A stretch of 64,000 nucleotides of DNA from Sphingopyxis sp. MWB1 (GCF_000763945.1 NZ_JQFJ01000004.1:1-64000); one strand, 5' to 3'. Shown: positions 18,836 to 28,512, counted from the stretch's first letter. A program made the numbers and translations. Notes: a model not told the origin generated them from the sequence alone.

Positions 18836-19894
18836 ATGGAGAATCGCAAGCCGATTCGTCCGCGCGTCGCAAGGCGCTTTCAGCCGTTGCGCCGCGCCAG
18901 CAAATGGCCGGTGTGGGCCGATGTGGCGGTGCGCCTCAGCATCGCCTTTGCGCTCATCGGCCTTGCAGTGCTGCTGCACTGGTCCGATCGCGAAGGGCTG
19001 GTCGATCATTATGACGGCAAGGTAAGTTTTCTTGACGTCGTCTATTTCACGATGATCTCGGTCACCACCACGGGTTTTGGCGATATTGCGCCGATTTCCG
19101 ACCGGTCGCGCCTGATCGAGGCGGTGCTTATCACGCCGATCCGCATTGCGGTGCTCTTCATTTTCGTCGGCACCGCCTATAATTTCGTCCTCAAACGCTC
19201 ATGGGAAAAATGGCGCATGGCCCGCATCCAGGCAAAGCTCACCAACCATATTGTCGTGCTCGGTTTCGGCGTCAGCGGCAGCGAGGCAGTCCAGGAACTG
19301 ATCGCCCGGGGGACCGACCCGGCCGACATCGTCGTGATCGAACCCTCCGCATCGCGGATCGCCGCGGCAGAGGATATGGGCTGCAACGTCCTTCAGGGCG
19401 ACGCCACGACCGATCAGACCTTGCTCGACGTCCGCATCGGCGCGGCGCAATCGGTGCTGGTGTCGGCGGGGCGCGACGACAGCTCGATCCTGATCGTCCT
19501 CACCGTTCGCCACCTTGCCCCGCATGTGCCGATCAGCGTCGTCATCCGCGCGCGGGACAATGAACTGCTCGCGCGGCAGGCGGGGGCGAATAATGTCATC
19601 AACCCGGTGAATTTCACCGGCCTGCTTCTTGCCGGATCGGCGCAGGGCGCGCATGTCGCCGACTATATGGCCGACCTCGCCTCGGTCTCGGGCCGCGTCC
19701 AGCTCGATGAACGCCCGGTGCGGGCAGAGGAAGTGGGCGGCAGCATCGACCATCTGGCCACCGGCGGCCGCGGCCTGCGCATCTACCGCGCCGGCACCGC
19801 TTATGGTTTTTGGGAAGCAGAGGCGCAAAAGCTGCAACATGGCGACCTGATCGTCGAAGTGGTCCCCTGCGAAGCCAGCGAAAACGGCGCCTGA
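18836..19894 (+). CDS. Two-TM potassium channel with RCK (TrkA-N) domain
   Basis: Inner-membrane ion channel subunit of 352 residues. TM1 (about 28-48) and TM2 (about 95-118) flank the pore loop and selectivity filter TTTGFGD (77-83); the Phe replaces the more common Tyr of TVGYG but is frequent in bacterial channels. A cytoplasmic RCK domain follows with the nucleotide-binding GFGVSG (143-148), and a smaller C-terminal domain. K+ selectivity is inferred from the filter; the ligand (NAD(H), Ca2+ or ATP) is unknown. It starts at the ATG at 18836, four bases after the NlpD-like gene, so co-transcription is likely. Confidence 0.9.
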   Translation: MENRKPIRPRVARRFQPLRRASKWPVWADVAVRLSIAFALIGLAVLLHWSDREGLVDHYDGKVSFLDVVYFTMISVTTTGFGDIAPISDRSRLIEAVLITPIRIAVLFIFVGTAYNFVLKRSWEKWRMARIQAKLTNHIVVLGFGVSGSEAVQELIARGTDPADIVVIEPSASRIAAAEDMGCNVLQGDATTDQTLLDVRIGAAQSVLVSAGRDDSSILIVLTVRHLAPHVPISVVIRARDNELLARQAGANNVINPVNFTGLLLAGSAQGAHVADYMADLASVSGRVQLDERPVRAEEVGGSIDHLATGGRGLRIYRAGTAYGFWEAEAQKLQHGDLIVEVVPCEASENGA

Positions 19895-19930
19895 CTCTCC
19901 GGCTCGATCCGGGCGGCCCCGTCATCTTTT

Positions 19931-19979
19931 CCGTCATTGCGAGGACCCCGGACTTGATCCGCGGGACGAAGCAATCCCC
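19931..19979. repeat. Chimeric intergenic repeat
   Basis: CCGTCATTGCGAGGA and GGGACGAAGCAATCC, the two ends of a second common repeat type, enclose CCCCGGACTTGATCCG, a unit of the main palindromic family. One repeat seems to be nested in or recombined with the other. Confidence 0.6.
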
Positions 19980-20025
19980 GCTATCGACTGGCAACCCAAG
20001 TGGCGGGAGAGCGACGCGCTCAGCT

Positions 20026-20427
20026 TCACCCCAGCATGACGAACACGGCGCCCATGGCGGCATAGAAAAGCAGCCAATAGCCCGCATCAATCAGGAACAG
20101 GCGGCGGCTCGCCCCGCTGAACAGATAATTGGTCCCGATCGCCGGAATGATGAAGCCCAGCGCGACGCCGACCGAAATCATCATCGTCGACCGCACGCTC
20201 ATCGCGCCGAAATGGGCCAGAAAATGGCCGAGGAAAATCGCCGACACGATGCTGAGGATAAAGGCCGTGCCGTAAATCAGCCCCATTTTGTCGGTCTTGA
20301 TATCCTCCGCGGTCAGCCCGCGTTCCTTCATCCACATCTTGCCGCACAGCGGTCCATACCAGATGCCACCGACGACAAAGCCCGCCAGCGCCGCCACAAA
20401 CACCGCAATCCAGCTCATATTGGCCAT
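20026..20427 (-). CDS. DUF1761 family membrane protein
   Basis: Small inner-membrane protein of unknown function, 133 residues, with four predicted membrane segments. The start contains the family feature GGIWYGPLCGKMWMKE, where the first helix leads into a Trp/Tyr/Pro motif. The ATG at 20427 is preceded by AGGGGAGG at good spacing; 22 upstream in-frame codons have no ribosome site. It is convergent with the K+ channel gene and divergent from rimO, with under 100 bases between the starts. Confidence 0.83.
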   Translation of the reverse strand: MANMSWIAVFVAALAGFVVGGIWYGPLCGKMWMKERGLTAEDIKTDKMGLIYGTAFILSIVSAIFLGHFLAHFGAMSVRSTMMISVGVALGFIIPAIGTNYLFSGASRRLFLIDAGYWLLFYAAMGAVFVMLG

Positions 20428-20517
20428 GACAGCCTCCCCTTGTTTCGATCGCTCATCCTGCTTCCCGCGCTGCACAGGTGACAAGCGACGCAAAATCGCC
20501 TATGCGCGCGCCCAATC

Positions 20518-21885
20518 ATGACAAGCAAAACCCTCCCTGCCCAGCCGAAAGTCGGCATGGTATCGCTCGGCTGCCCCAAGGCATTGGTCGACAGCGAACG
20601 CATTTTGACCAAGCTGCGCTCCGACGGCTATGGCCTGTCGCCCGATTATGCGGGCGCCGATGTCGTGCTCGTCAACACCTGCGGCTTTCTCGATTCGGCC
20701 AAGGAGGAAAGCCTCGAAGCCATTGGCGAGGCGATGGCCGAAAATGGCCGCGTCATCGTCACCGGCTGCATGGGCAATGAGGCGGAGGCGATCCGCGCCC
20801 GCTTTCCAAAGGTGCTGGCGGTCACCGGCGCGCATCAATATGAGCAAGTCGTTGATGCCGTTCATGAAGCTGCGCCGCCGACCCAGGGCCCCTTCATCGA
20901 TCTGGTGCCCGAAGGGGGGCTGAAGCTCACCCCCCGGCACTATAGTTATCTGAAGATCTCCGAAGGCTGCAACCATAGCTGCGCCTTCTGTATCATCCCC
21001 GATCTGCGCGGAAAACTGGCCTCGCGGCGGGTCGATGCCGTGCTGCGCGAGGCGGAAAAGCTTGTCGCCGCCGGAACGAAGGAATTGCTGGTCATCAGCC
21101 AGGACACTTCGGCCTATGGCGTTGATATCAAACATGAAACTCGCATGTGGAAAGAGCAGGAAGTGCGCGCCCACATGACCGACCTTGCGCGGCACCTTGG
21201 CCAGCTTCGAACCCCCGACGGCCACGCACCCTGGGTCCGCCTCCACTATGTCTATCCCTACCCCCATGTCGATGCGGTGATCCCGCTGATGGCCGAAGGG
21301 CTGCTCACCCCCTATCTCGACATCCCTTTCCAGCATGCGAGCCCCGCCGTCCTCAAGCGGATGAAGCGCCCCGCCAATGACGCCAAGGTGCTCGAACGGC
21401 TGAAAAGCTGGCGCGCCATCGCCCCCGACATCGCCATCCGCTCCAGCTTCGTCGTCGGCTTTCCGGGGGAAACCGAGGAGGATTTCCAATATCTCCTCGA
21501 CTGGCTCGACGAAGCGCAGCTCGACCGCGTCGGCGCCTTCCGCTTTGAACCCGTCGAGGGCGCGCAGGCCAATGCCCTGCCCGACCCCGTCCCCGAAGAC
21601 GTGAAGGAAGAGCGGTTTCAGCGCATCATGGCCAAAACCGCCGCGATCAGCGCCGCCAAGCTCGCCGCCAAAATCGGCCGCACCCTCCCCGTCATCATCG
21701 ACGAGGTGGGCGAGGCCGATGAAGAGGGCAGCATCGGCGCCACCGGCCGCAGCCAGGCCGACGCCCCCGAAATCGACGGCCATGTCTATCTGCGCGACGT
21801 CGCCCCGACGCTGAAAGCCGGGGATATCGTCGATGTCGCGATAGAGGATGCCGACGAACATGATCTGTTCGGGGTGATCGGCTAA
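20518..21885 (+). CDS. rimO: Ribosomal protein S12 methylthiotransferase RimO
   Basis: Radical-SAM enzyme that adds a methylthio group to a conserved aspartate of ribosomal protein S12. The 455-residue protein has the N-terminal UPF0004 domain with cluster ligands C19 ([12 protein letters not shown]), C55 ([13 protein letters not shown]) and C84 (TGCMGNE); the radical-SAM domain with CNHSCAFC (C151, C155, C158); and a C-terminal TRAM domain. The [12 protein letters not shown] and [13 protein letters not shown] wording favours RimO over the tRNA enzyme MiaB. The start is the ATG at 20518. It is apparently monocistronic. Confidence 0.96.
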   Translation: MTSKTLPAQPKVGMVSLGCPKALVDSERILTKLRSDGYGLSPDYAGADVVLVNTCGFLDSAKEESLEAIGEAMAENGRVIVTGCMGNEAEAIRARFPKVLAVTGAHQYEQVVDAVHEAAPPTQGPFIDLVPEGGLKLTPRHYSYLKISEGCNHSCAFCIIPDLRGKLASRRVDAVLREAEKLVAAGTKELLVISQDTSAYGVDIKHETRMWKEQEVRAHMTDLARHLGQLRTPDGHAPWVRLHYVYPYPHVDAVIPLMAEGLLTPYLDIPFQHASPAVLKRMKRPANDAKVLERLKSWRAIAPDIAIRSSFVVGFPGETEEDFQYLLDWLDEAQLDRVGAFRFEPVEGAQANALPDPVPEDVKEERFQRIMAKTAAISAAKLAAKIGRTLPVIIDEVGEADEEGSIGATGRSQADAPEIDGHVYLRDVAPTLKAGDIVDVAIEDADEHDLFGVIG

Positions 21886-21984
21886 GCGATCCCGCCTTCC
21901 CCGGCGGCGCCCGGTTCGTCACCCCGGGCTTGCCCCGCGGCTGCCTTCCCCCGCCCCCTGTCGGCCTGCTTTACAGTCGACCCG

Positions 21985-22299
21985 ATGCCGCGCCCCCGAA
22001 ACCCGGTTTTTCTGCCACTGGCACGGCTTTTGCTGTATATGTCAGCAATGACAATGCTGAAAAAAATCGGACGATTATTTGTCATCAAGACCCGGTTCGA
22101 GGCCTGCCTGGTGATCTTCGCACTGGCCATGGGCGCGATGGCGCGCGGCACCGCGTATCTCGAAACCTATCCCGGAATCGGCGGACAACTCCTCATGGCC
22201 GCCTGCAGCGGCGCGGTCTTCCTCGCCGGCGCCAAGATTTTCGATTGCCTGCGCTACGAACGCGCCCGCCGATCAAGTGAAGACACCCCCGCCTCCTGA
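21985..22299 (+). CDS. Small conserved membrane protein
   Basis: A hypothetical protein of up to 104 residues with two hydrophobic segments around FEACLVIFALAMGAMARG and GGQLLMAACSGAVFLAGAKI. The TAYLETYPGIGG loop between them looks conserved-protein-like rather than random. The start is uncertain: the ATG at 21985, or in-frame ATGs near 22039-22054 that would remove about 20 residues. No function can be assigned. It is followed by, and may overlap, the hydrolase gene on the same strand. Confidence 0.6.
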   Translation: MPRPRNPVFLPLARLLLYMSAMTMLKKIGRLFVIKTRFEACLVIFALAMGAMARGTAYLETYPGIGGQLLMAACSGAVFLAGAKIFDCLRYERARRSSEDTPAS

Positions 22300-22333
22300 C
22301 CCCTCGCACGCCGCTTTCGTCCGCCGCCCGAAC

Positions 22334-23119
22334 ATGGCACAAGGCGGCATGACCCGCCTCCCCGGCCACCCACAGATCAGCATGGAACAGGCGCGCGGCT
22401 TTCGCCTGCGCGTCGCGCGCTGGCGGATCGGCGCGGGCGCGGTTCCGTTGCTGTTCCTCAACGGCATCGGCGCCGACATCGCCGCCGCCGCACCGCTGCT
22501 CAGCCGGATTCAGGGGCGGGAGGTGTGGACGCTCGACATGCCCGGCGTCGGCGGGTCGCCCGACAGTTTCTTCCCCTATGCGCTTTCCAGCATGGCGGGG
22601 GCAGTCATCGACATTGCCGATCGGTTGGGGCACCGGTTTTTCGATGTAGCAGGCTTCAGTTGGGGCGGCGCGCTCGCCCAGCAAATTGGCGCGAACCATC
22701 CCGCGCGCATCCGCCGCTTGGCGCTGCTCGCCACCACCGGATCCATAGAGGCACCCGGGCTCGGCTGGAGCGTCTGGAACGACAGCGACATGCTCGCCAG
22801 CGGCCTGCGCCTTCCCACCGCCACGCCGCTGGGGATTGCTTATCAGGCGTTGGCGATGGCCGGATGGAATGGCACCGCCACGCTGCCCGCGCCGCGTGAA
22901 CGCCCCGTACTCATTCTCACTGGCGCACGCGATGGCATCGTCCCTGCCTCCCATGGCGCGAGGCTCGCCGCGCTGATCGAGGGGGCCGAATTGGAAGAAA
23001 TGCCCGGATCGCATCTCTTCCCCTTCACCCACGCGTCCCGCGTGGCCGCGCGCCTCACCGACTTTCTGGACCAGCCCGCAAACACGCCCGCAAAAGGCGC
23101 GCCGGTGGCCGCCTATTGA
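22334..23119 (+). CDS. Alpha/beta hydrolase, PHA depolymerase-like
   Basis: Alpha/beta-fold hydrolase of about 261 residues. The catalytic triad is readable: nucleophile S109 in GFSWGGALAQQ, acid D200 in TGARDGIVP and H227 in PGSHLFPF. The motifs FLNGIGAD and DMPGVGGSPD recall intracellular medium-chain polyhydroxyalkanoate depolymerases (PhaZ), but substrate assignment is inference. Start choice is uncertain: ATG 22334 is used here, ATG 22349 has a better ribosome site (AAGGCGG), and GTG 22277 is an unlikely extension. Its 3' end overlaps the convergent transporter gene by seven bases. Confidence 0.82.
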   Translation: MAQGGMTRLPGHPQISMEQARGFRLRVARWRIGAGAVPLLFLNGIGADIAAAAPLLSRIQGREVWTLDMPGVGGSPDSFFPYALSSMAGAVIDIADRLGHRFFDVAGFSWGGALAQQIGANHPARIRRLALLATTGSIEAPGLGWSVWNDSDMLASGLRLPTATPLGIAYQALAMAGWNGTATLPAPRERPVLILTGARDGIVPASHGARLAALIEGAELEEMPGSHLFPFTHASRVAARLTDFLDQPANTPAKGAPVAAY

Positions 23120-24783
23120 TCAATCGGGCGGCGGAAGGTTTCCGGCAAGAAGAGCAAACCGACGATCAAGGTCAGCACCGCGACGACCACCGGATACCAA
23201 AGCCCATAATAGATATTCCCCGTCGCCGCGACCATGGCAAAGGCCGTGGTGGGCAGGAAACCGCCGAACCAGCCATTGCCGATATGATAGGGCAGCGACA
23301 TCGCCGAATAGCGGATGCGGCTGGGGAATAGCTCGACCAGCAGGGCCGCAATCGGCCCATAAACCATCGTCACGAGCAGCACGAGGTAGAAGAGAATGGC
23401 GACAACCAGCGGCTTGTTGATCGCCTTGGGATCGGCGGCTGCGGGATAGCCCGCCTCCGATGTCGCCGCGATCAGCGTTTCGCGAAATTGCTGGATTGCT
23501 CCGGCGCGTTCTTCTTCGGGCAAGCGCCAGGGGTCGGGCGCGTTCAGCTTGGTCGATCCGATTTCCACGCGCGCAGGCTCACCGCTGCGCGCCTCGCGTA
23601 TCACGGCGCTATAGGAAACGCCCGCTTTTGCCAGGGTCGATTTGGCAATGTCGCAGCCCGACCCTTCAAATTTATTGCCGCCAATCGGATCGAACTGAAA
23701 TGAACAATTGTCGGGATCGGCGATGACGCGCACGGCGGCGCTCCTCTGCGCCTCCGCCATGGCGGGGTTCGCTGCCGCCGTCAGCATCTGAAATGCCGGG
23801 AAATAGGTCAGCGCTGCCAGCGCGCAGCCTGCCATAATGATTGGCTTGCGCCCGATCTTGTCGCTCAGCCAGCCAAAGATGATAAAAAAGGGCGTGCCGA
23901 TCATCAGCGCGATGGCGATCAATATATTGGCGGTCGCACCATCGACCTTCAGCGTCTTTTCCAGAAAGAAAAGCGCATAAAACTGCCCCGTATACCAGAC
24001 CACCGCTTGCCCCGCGACGGCGCCGAGCAGCGCGACAAGCACCCATTTGAGATTGGCCCATTGGCCAAAAGCCTCGGTCAGCGGCGCCTTTGAGGTCGTC
24101 CCCTGTTCCTTCATCCGCTTGAAGACCGGGCTCTCTTCCAATTGCATCCGGATCCACAGCGACACGCCGAGCAGGATCACCGAGACAAGAAAGGGAATTC
24201 GCCAGCCCCAGGCCGCGAATGCCTCTTCGCCGAGCGCATAACGCACCGCAATGACGACCAGCAGCGCAGCAAACAGGCCCAGCGTCGCGGTCGTCTGGAT
24301 AAAACTGGTGAAGAGGCCGCGTTTTCCCTCGGGCGCATGCTCGGCGACATAGGTTGCCGCGCCGCCATATTCGCCGCCAAGCGCCAATCCCTGAAGCAGC
24401 CGCAGCAGCACCAGCAAGATCGGGGCGGCAACGCCAATGGCCGCATAATTTGGCAGAACCCCGACCAAAAAGGTCGCAAGCCCCATCAAGCCCATCGTCA
24501 CCAGAAACGTATATTTGCGCCCGACCAGATCGCCGACCCGGCCGAAGACCAGCGCCCCGAAAGGCCGCACGGCAAAGCCCGCAGCAAAAGCGCCTAGCGC
24601 AAAAATGAAGCCGGTGGTTTCGTTGACTCCGGAAAAGAATTGCGCCGAAATAATCGTGGCGAGCAACCCATAGAGGTAGAAGTCATACCATTCGAAAATG
24701 GTGCCGAGCGAAGAGGCCAGAATGACCTTGCGTTCGCTCTGTCTGCCCGGGCCTTTGGCCTCGACCGCCCTGCTTTCGTTCAT
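23113..24783 (-). CDS. MFS transporter, metabolite:H+ symporter type, with large loop
   Basis: A 556-residue inner-membrane transporter of the MHS branch of the major facilitator superfamily. The N-terminus LASSLGTIFEWYDFYLYG, then GRVGDLVGRKYTF, GLALGGEYGGAATYVAEHAP and GWLSDKIGRKP are typical of that branch. Substrates of MHS proteins include organic acids and osmolytes; the one here is unknown. Between the ninth and tenth predicted helices (about 338-456) is a hydrophilic insert of roughly 115 residues with two cysteines, C360 and C377, probably periplasmic. The start is the ATG at 24783. It is convergent with the hydrolase gene. Confidence 0.88.
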   Translation of the reverse strand: MNESRAVEAKGPGRQSERKVILASSLGTIFEWYDFYLYGLLATIISAQFFSGVNETTGFIFALGAFAAGFAVRPFGALVFGRVGDLVGRKYTFLVTMGLMGLATFLVGVLPNYAAIGVAAPILLVLLRLLQGLALGGEYGGAATYVAEHAPEGKRGLFTSFIQTTATLGLFAALLVVIAVRYALGEEAFAAWGWRIPFLVSVILLGVSLWIRMQLEESPVFKRMKEQGTTSKAPLTEAFGQWANLKWVLVALLGAVAGQAVVWYTGQFYALFFLEKTLKVDGATANILIAIALMIGTPFFIIFGWLSDKIGRKPIIMAGCALAALTYFPAFQMLTAAANPAMAEAQRSAAVRVIADPDNCSFQFDPIGGNKFEGSGCDIAKSTLAKAGVSYSAVIREARSGEPARVEIGSTKLNAPDPWRLPEEERAGAIQQFRETLIAATSEAGYPAAADPKAINKPLVVAILFYLVLLVTMVYGPIAALLVELFPSRIRYSAMSLPYHIGNGWFGGFLPTTAFAMVAATGNIYYGLWYPVVVAVLTLIVGLLFLPETFRRPIDQ

Positions 24784-24897
24784 CCTCTACCCTTCTCCGC
24801 TCTTTTCTGCGGCAAGGGTAATAGGTGGCGGCGCAGCGTCAATGGGGCTCAGCCCATCGACACCGCGATCACCATGGAAAGCTGTTGCGACCAGCCA

Positions 24898-26292
24898 TCA
24901 ACCGACGCGTTTCACCGCCCCTTTATGCGCACCGACGCTCTTGTTGCGAGGACGGAAACGCCGCTTGCGCTGGTCCTGTCCGTCGACCGCACCGCCTTCG
25001 CGACGCGCGCCGCTACGTTGACTGCCGTCGCTCTGGGCGCCGGGCCCCGCCTGACCGCCTCTGCCGCGCCGGGCATCTTCACGCTGGCGCTGCGGATTAC
25101 GGCCTTGGCCACCCGTATCGCGCGGGGGCGCTACCGGCTTGGGCAGGTTGCGGACCAGTTCCGAAAAACCTTCAGGCAGCTTGACCGGTTCGGCGCGTGT
25201 ACGCGTCACCCGCTCAATGTCGCGCAGATAGGCTTTCTCGTCCGGTGCGACAAAGCTGATCGCCACGCCTTCGGCCCCGGCGCGCGCGGTGCGTCCGATG
25301 CGATGGACATATTGTTCGGGAACATTGGGGATTTCGAAATTGATCACATGGCTCACCCCCGACACGTCAATACCGCGCGCGGCAATGTCCGTGGCGACCA
25401 GCAGCTTGACCTTCCCCGAACGAAAAGCCTGCAACGCGGTCGTGCGCTGCGCTTGGCTCTTGTTCCCATGGATGGCAAAAGCGTCGATCCCTGCGCCCTT
25501 CAAATGGCGCACAACCCGGTCAGCGCCATGTTTGGTGCGGGTAAAGATGAGCGCGCGGTCGATGTCCTGGGTTTGCAGCACATGATGCAGCAGCGCCTGC
25601 TTTTCCTTTTGCTCGACAAAGGTCACGCTCTGCCGGATCTTCTCCGCCGTCGTCGCCTGCGGCGTTACCGAAACCGTAACCGGATCCTCCAGAAACTGCT
25701 TGGCGAGTGCGGCAATTTCTTTCGGCATGGTAGCCGAGAAAAAGAGATTCTGTCGCTTGGCGGGAAGCAGCTTGGCCACGCGCCGCAGCGAATGAATGAA
25801 ACCCATGTCCATCATCTGATCGGCTTCATCGAGCACGAAAATATCGACATCATCGAGCCGGAGCGCACGCTGGTCGATCAGGTCGAGCAAGCGGCCGGGC
25901 GTGGCGACGAGAATATCGACTCCCTGTCCCAGCTCGCGGATCTGCCGGTTAATCGGCACACCGCCAAACACGGTGGAGACGGATAATTTGGTAAAGCGGC
26001 CATAGTCGCGGCAGCTTTGTGCAATTTGCGCCGCCAGCTCGCGCGTCGGCGACAGCACCAGCATACGGCAGCCGCGCGGCACGGGCGGCTTGGGGTTGCT
26101 CAACATATGATGCAGCGAAGGAAGCGAAAAAGCGGCCGTTTTGCCAGTGCCTGTCTGGGCGATACCGCACAAATCACGACCCTGAAGCAGCACCGGAATA
26201 GCCTGCTGCTGGATAGGTGTCGGCTGCGTATAGCGCTTGGCCGTCAGCGCACGCTCAATATCGGCGTGGAGGCCAAAATCTTTAAATTCCAT
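24898..26292 (-). CDS. DEAD-box RNA helicase, RhlE type
   Basis: ATP-dependent RNA helicase of 464 residues. The motifs occur in order: Q motif (QPTPIQQQAIP), motif I AQTGTGKT (45-52), PTRELAAQIAQ, TPGRLLDL, motif II DEAD, motif III SAT, then RGIDV and HRIGRTARAG in the second RecA domain. The C-terminal tail (about 375-464) is Arg/Gly/Gln-rich and basic, probably an RNA-binding extension as in RhlE. Roles in ribosome assembly or cold response are known for the family but not specific to this copy. The start is the ATG at 26292. It is divergent from glpK. Confidence 0.93.
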   Translation of the reverse strand: MEFKDFGLHADIERALTAKRYTQPTPIQQQAIPVLLQGRDLCGIAQTGTGKTAAFSLPSLHHMLSNPKPPVPRGCRMLVLSPTRELAAQIAQSCRDYGRFTKLSVSTVFGGVPINRQIRELGQGVDILVATPGRLLDLIDQRALRLDDVDIFVLDEADQMMDMGFIHSLRRVAKLLPAKRQNLFFSATMPKEIAALAKQFLEDPVTVSVTPQATTAEKIRQSVTFVEQKEKQALLHHVLQTQDIDRALIFTRTKHGADRVVRHLKGAGIDAFAIHGNKSQAQRTTALQAFRSGKVKLLVATDIAARGIDVSGVSHVINFEIPNVPEQYVHRIGRTARAGAEGVAISFVAPDEKAYLRDIERVTRTRAEPVKLPEGFSELVRNLPKPVAPPRDTGGQGRNPQRQREDARRGRGGQAGPGAQSDGSQRSGARREGGAVDGQDQRKRRFRPRNKSVGAHKGAVKRVG

Positions 26293-26616
26293 TTTATCAA
26301 CTCACAAAAGCGCCAAGCGCGCGCCGAACCAACGGTCGCGCGCGGCGAAGCGGGTTCGAAACGACCCGCGTGAAAGGGTGCCTCAAGGGGACAAGGCGCA
26401 AATCCGGCTCTTTCCGCCTGATTAGGGGGCGGGACGATCACGCTGCCGGCTGGGTGACGGATCTGTCCATCATGCTGCGCTGCCGCATAGATGGCGCATC
26501 ACCGGGGAAATTGCAAGATAATTGCGCGACCAAGCGAGCGCGTCTCAAAAACCCGGCTCCCCCTTGCTCCCCTCCCCCGCCTTTGGCACGTTCATCGCGA
26601 CAGGAGAGGAAACGCC
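26293..26616. other. Intergenic region between helicase gene and glpK
   Basis: About 320 bases holding two divergent promoters. A small hairpin, CGGGT-N8-ACCCG, lies near 26350, within the probable 5' leader of the helicase gene. I see no gene and no repeat-family copy. Confidence 0.5.
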
Positions 26617-28089
26617 TTGGCTGACAAGATTATCGTCATTGACGAAGGAACGACATCCACCCGCACCATGTTGTTCGCCGCCGATGGCACGCCGCTCGGC
26701 AGCGCGCAGCGCGAATTTCGGCAGCATTATCCGGCGCCCGGCCGGGTCGAGCATGATGCGGCGGAAATATGGAAGGCAACGCTCGCCTGCACCCGGGCCA
26801 TGATCGACAAGGCTGGCGGGCCAGCAGCCGTGGCGGGAATTGGCATCACCAATCAACGCGAAACCATTGTGTTCTGGGACCGCAAAAGCGGTGAACCGCT
26901 GGCCCCCGCCATCGTCTGGCAGGATCGGCGCACCGCGGACATGTGCAACCGCCTCAAAGAGGAGGGGCAGGAAGCGATGGTGCAGGAAAAAAGCGGGCTA
27001 CTTCTCGATCCCTATTTTTCCGGCAGCAAAATCAGCTGGGCGCTTCAAAACTGGCCGCAGCTTGCCGAAGCCGGGTCGCGGCTCGCGGTGGGGACGATCG
27101 AATCCTATCTCGTCTATCGGCTGACTGGCGGTGTCCATGTCAGCGATGCCACCAATGCCTCGCGCACGATGCTGATGGACATTGACGGCAAGGGAGGCTG
27201 GGACCCGGCCTTGTGCGAGCTTCTCGGCGTTCCGCAAAGCCTCCTGCCCGAAATCGTCGCATGCACCGCACAGGTCGGCAAGACCGATCCCGCACTGTTT
27301 GGCCGCGCCATTCCCATTTGCGGCATGGCGGGCGATCAGCAAGCGGCGACCATCGGGCAGGGTTGCCTGACACCGGGCGATACCAAAGCCACCTTCGGCA
27401 CGGGAGCCTTCATTCTCACCGCCAGCGGAACCAAAAGGCCCCGCTCGACTAATCGCTTGCTCGCTACGGTGCTTGTACAGGAAGAGCAGGAGCGCAGCTA
27501 TGCGCTCGAAGGGTCGATCTTTGTCGCGGGCAGCCTCATCAAATGGCTGCGCGACGGATTGGGGCTCTTGTCCAGCGCGGGGGAAAGCGAGGCTTTGGCC
27601 CGTTCCCTGAACGACAATGGCGGCGTTTATCTCGTGCCCGCCCTCACCGGCCTTGGCGCGCCCCACTGGCGCCCTGACGCGCTGGCATCGATCACCGGCC
27701 TCAGCTTTGCGAGCAACAAAGCGCATGTCGCGCGCGCGGCATTGGAAGCGCAAAGTTATCAGGTGCACGACCTTATGACGGCCTTTGCCGCCGATGGCGT
27801 CAAATGGGGTGGGGTGCGCATCGACGGCGGGATGGCCGCCAATGACTGGATGGCGCAGGATCTGGCCGACATGCTGGACCTTACCGTCGAACGCCCCAAT
27901 TTTATCGAAACCACGGCCTTGGGCGCTGCCATGCTGGCAGCGACCGGGGCCGGGCTTTATCCCCGCCTCCGCGACGCTAGCGAGGCGATGCAGGGGCGCA
28001 CCACCCGCTTCACCCCCGCAATGGACGCCGACATACGCAAAACGCGCCTTGCCGGGTGGCAAAGCGCGCTTGCGAAGATATTGGAATAA
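26617..28089 (+). CDS. glpK: Glycerol kinase (FGGY family), TTG start
   Basis: ATP-dependent kinase of the FGGY family, 490 residues, most like glycerol kinase, which makes glycerol-3-phosphate. Motifs include IDEGTTSTRTMLF at the N-terminus, GITNQRET, IVWQDRRT, GMAGDQQAA and the C-terminal RIDGGMAANDWMAQ. Its start is a TTG at 26617 with AGGAGAGG eight bases upstream; the 42 upstream in-frame codons do not resemble the family. No glpF, glpD or glpR lies nearby, so it is an orphan gene. FGGY paralogues differ in substrate, so glycerol is likely but not certain. Confidence 0.9.
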   Translation: MADKIIVIDEGTTSTRTMLFAADGTPLGSAQREFRQHYPAPGRVEHDAAEIWKATLACTRAMIDKAGGPAAVAGIGITNQRETIVFWDRKSGEPLAPAIVWQDRRTADMCNRLKEEGQEAMVQEKSGLLLDPYFSGSKISWALQNWPQLAEAGSRLAVGTIESYLVYRLTGGVHVSDATNASRTMLMDIDGKGGWDPALCELLGVPQSLLPEIVACTAQVGKTDPALFGRAIPICGMAGDQQAATIGQGCLTPGDTKATFGTGAFILTASGTKRPRSTNRLLATVLVQEEQERSYALEGSIFVAGSLIKWLRDGLGLLSSAGESEALARSLNDNGGVYLVPALTGLGAPHWRPDALASITGLSFASNKAHVARAALEAQSYQVHDLMTAFAADGVKWGGVRIDGGMAANDWMAQDLADMLDLTVERPNFIETTALGAAMLAATGAGLYPRLRDASEAMQGRTTRFTPAMDADIRKTRLAGWQSALAKILE

Positions 28090-28092
28090 CCA

Positions 28093-28123
28093 TCGCCCCC
28101 CAAGACGGGGGCGACAGTCTTTT
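28093..28123 (+). terminator. Probable terminator of glpK
   Basis: TCGCCCCC, six bases, GGGGGCGA then CAGTCTTTT, starting four bases beyond the glpK stop. The convergent rpmE stop lies at its right edge, so the stem may serve both genes. Confidence 0.7.
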
Positions 28124-28349
28124 AGCGCTTGAGCGTAAGGCCGCCGAAGCGCTTGTTGAACTTTGCGACCTGACCGCCCGCATCAAGCATACGGCCCTGC
28201 CCACCGGTCCACGCCGGGTGAGCCGTGGGGTCGATTTCCAGGGTCATCACATCACCTTCGCTGCCCCAGGTGGAGCGCGTCTGATATTCGGTGCCGTCGG
28301 TCATTTTGACGGTGATCATGTGATAATCGGGGTGAATGCCTTTTTTCAT
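28122..28349 (-). CDS. rpmE: 50S ribosomal protein L31
   Basis: Large-subunit ribosomal protein, 75 residues, with the L31 start [20 protein letters not shown] and the C-terminal [10 protein letters not shown]. It contains no cysteine, so it lacks the zinc-binding CxxC motif of the E. coli-type L31. Cys-less forms are usual in alphaproteobacteria as far as I know. The ATG at 28349 has an AGGAGC ribosome site upstream. It is convergent with glpK and lies downstream of fabZ on the same strand after a 163-base gap. Confidence 0.95.
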   Translation of the reverse strand: MKKGIHPDYHMITVKMTDGTEYQTRSTWGSEGDVMTLEIDPTAHPAWTGGQGRMLDAGGQVAKFNKRFGGLTLKR

Positions 28350-28512
28350 TTCTTAAAGCTCCTGTGCCGCTGGTTTCCGACCAGCCGCGTGAGTCTGTGC
28401 GTCCCCGCAATGGGACCCGCGAAGCGGCGTCCCCTAATGGCGAAACGGGCAAATTGCAACAGCTACCCGCATTTCTGAAAGTCCGGGCGCGGGAAAGCCA
28501 GTGGAGGCCCGA

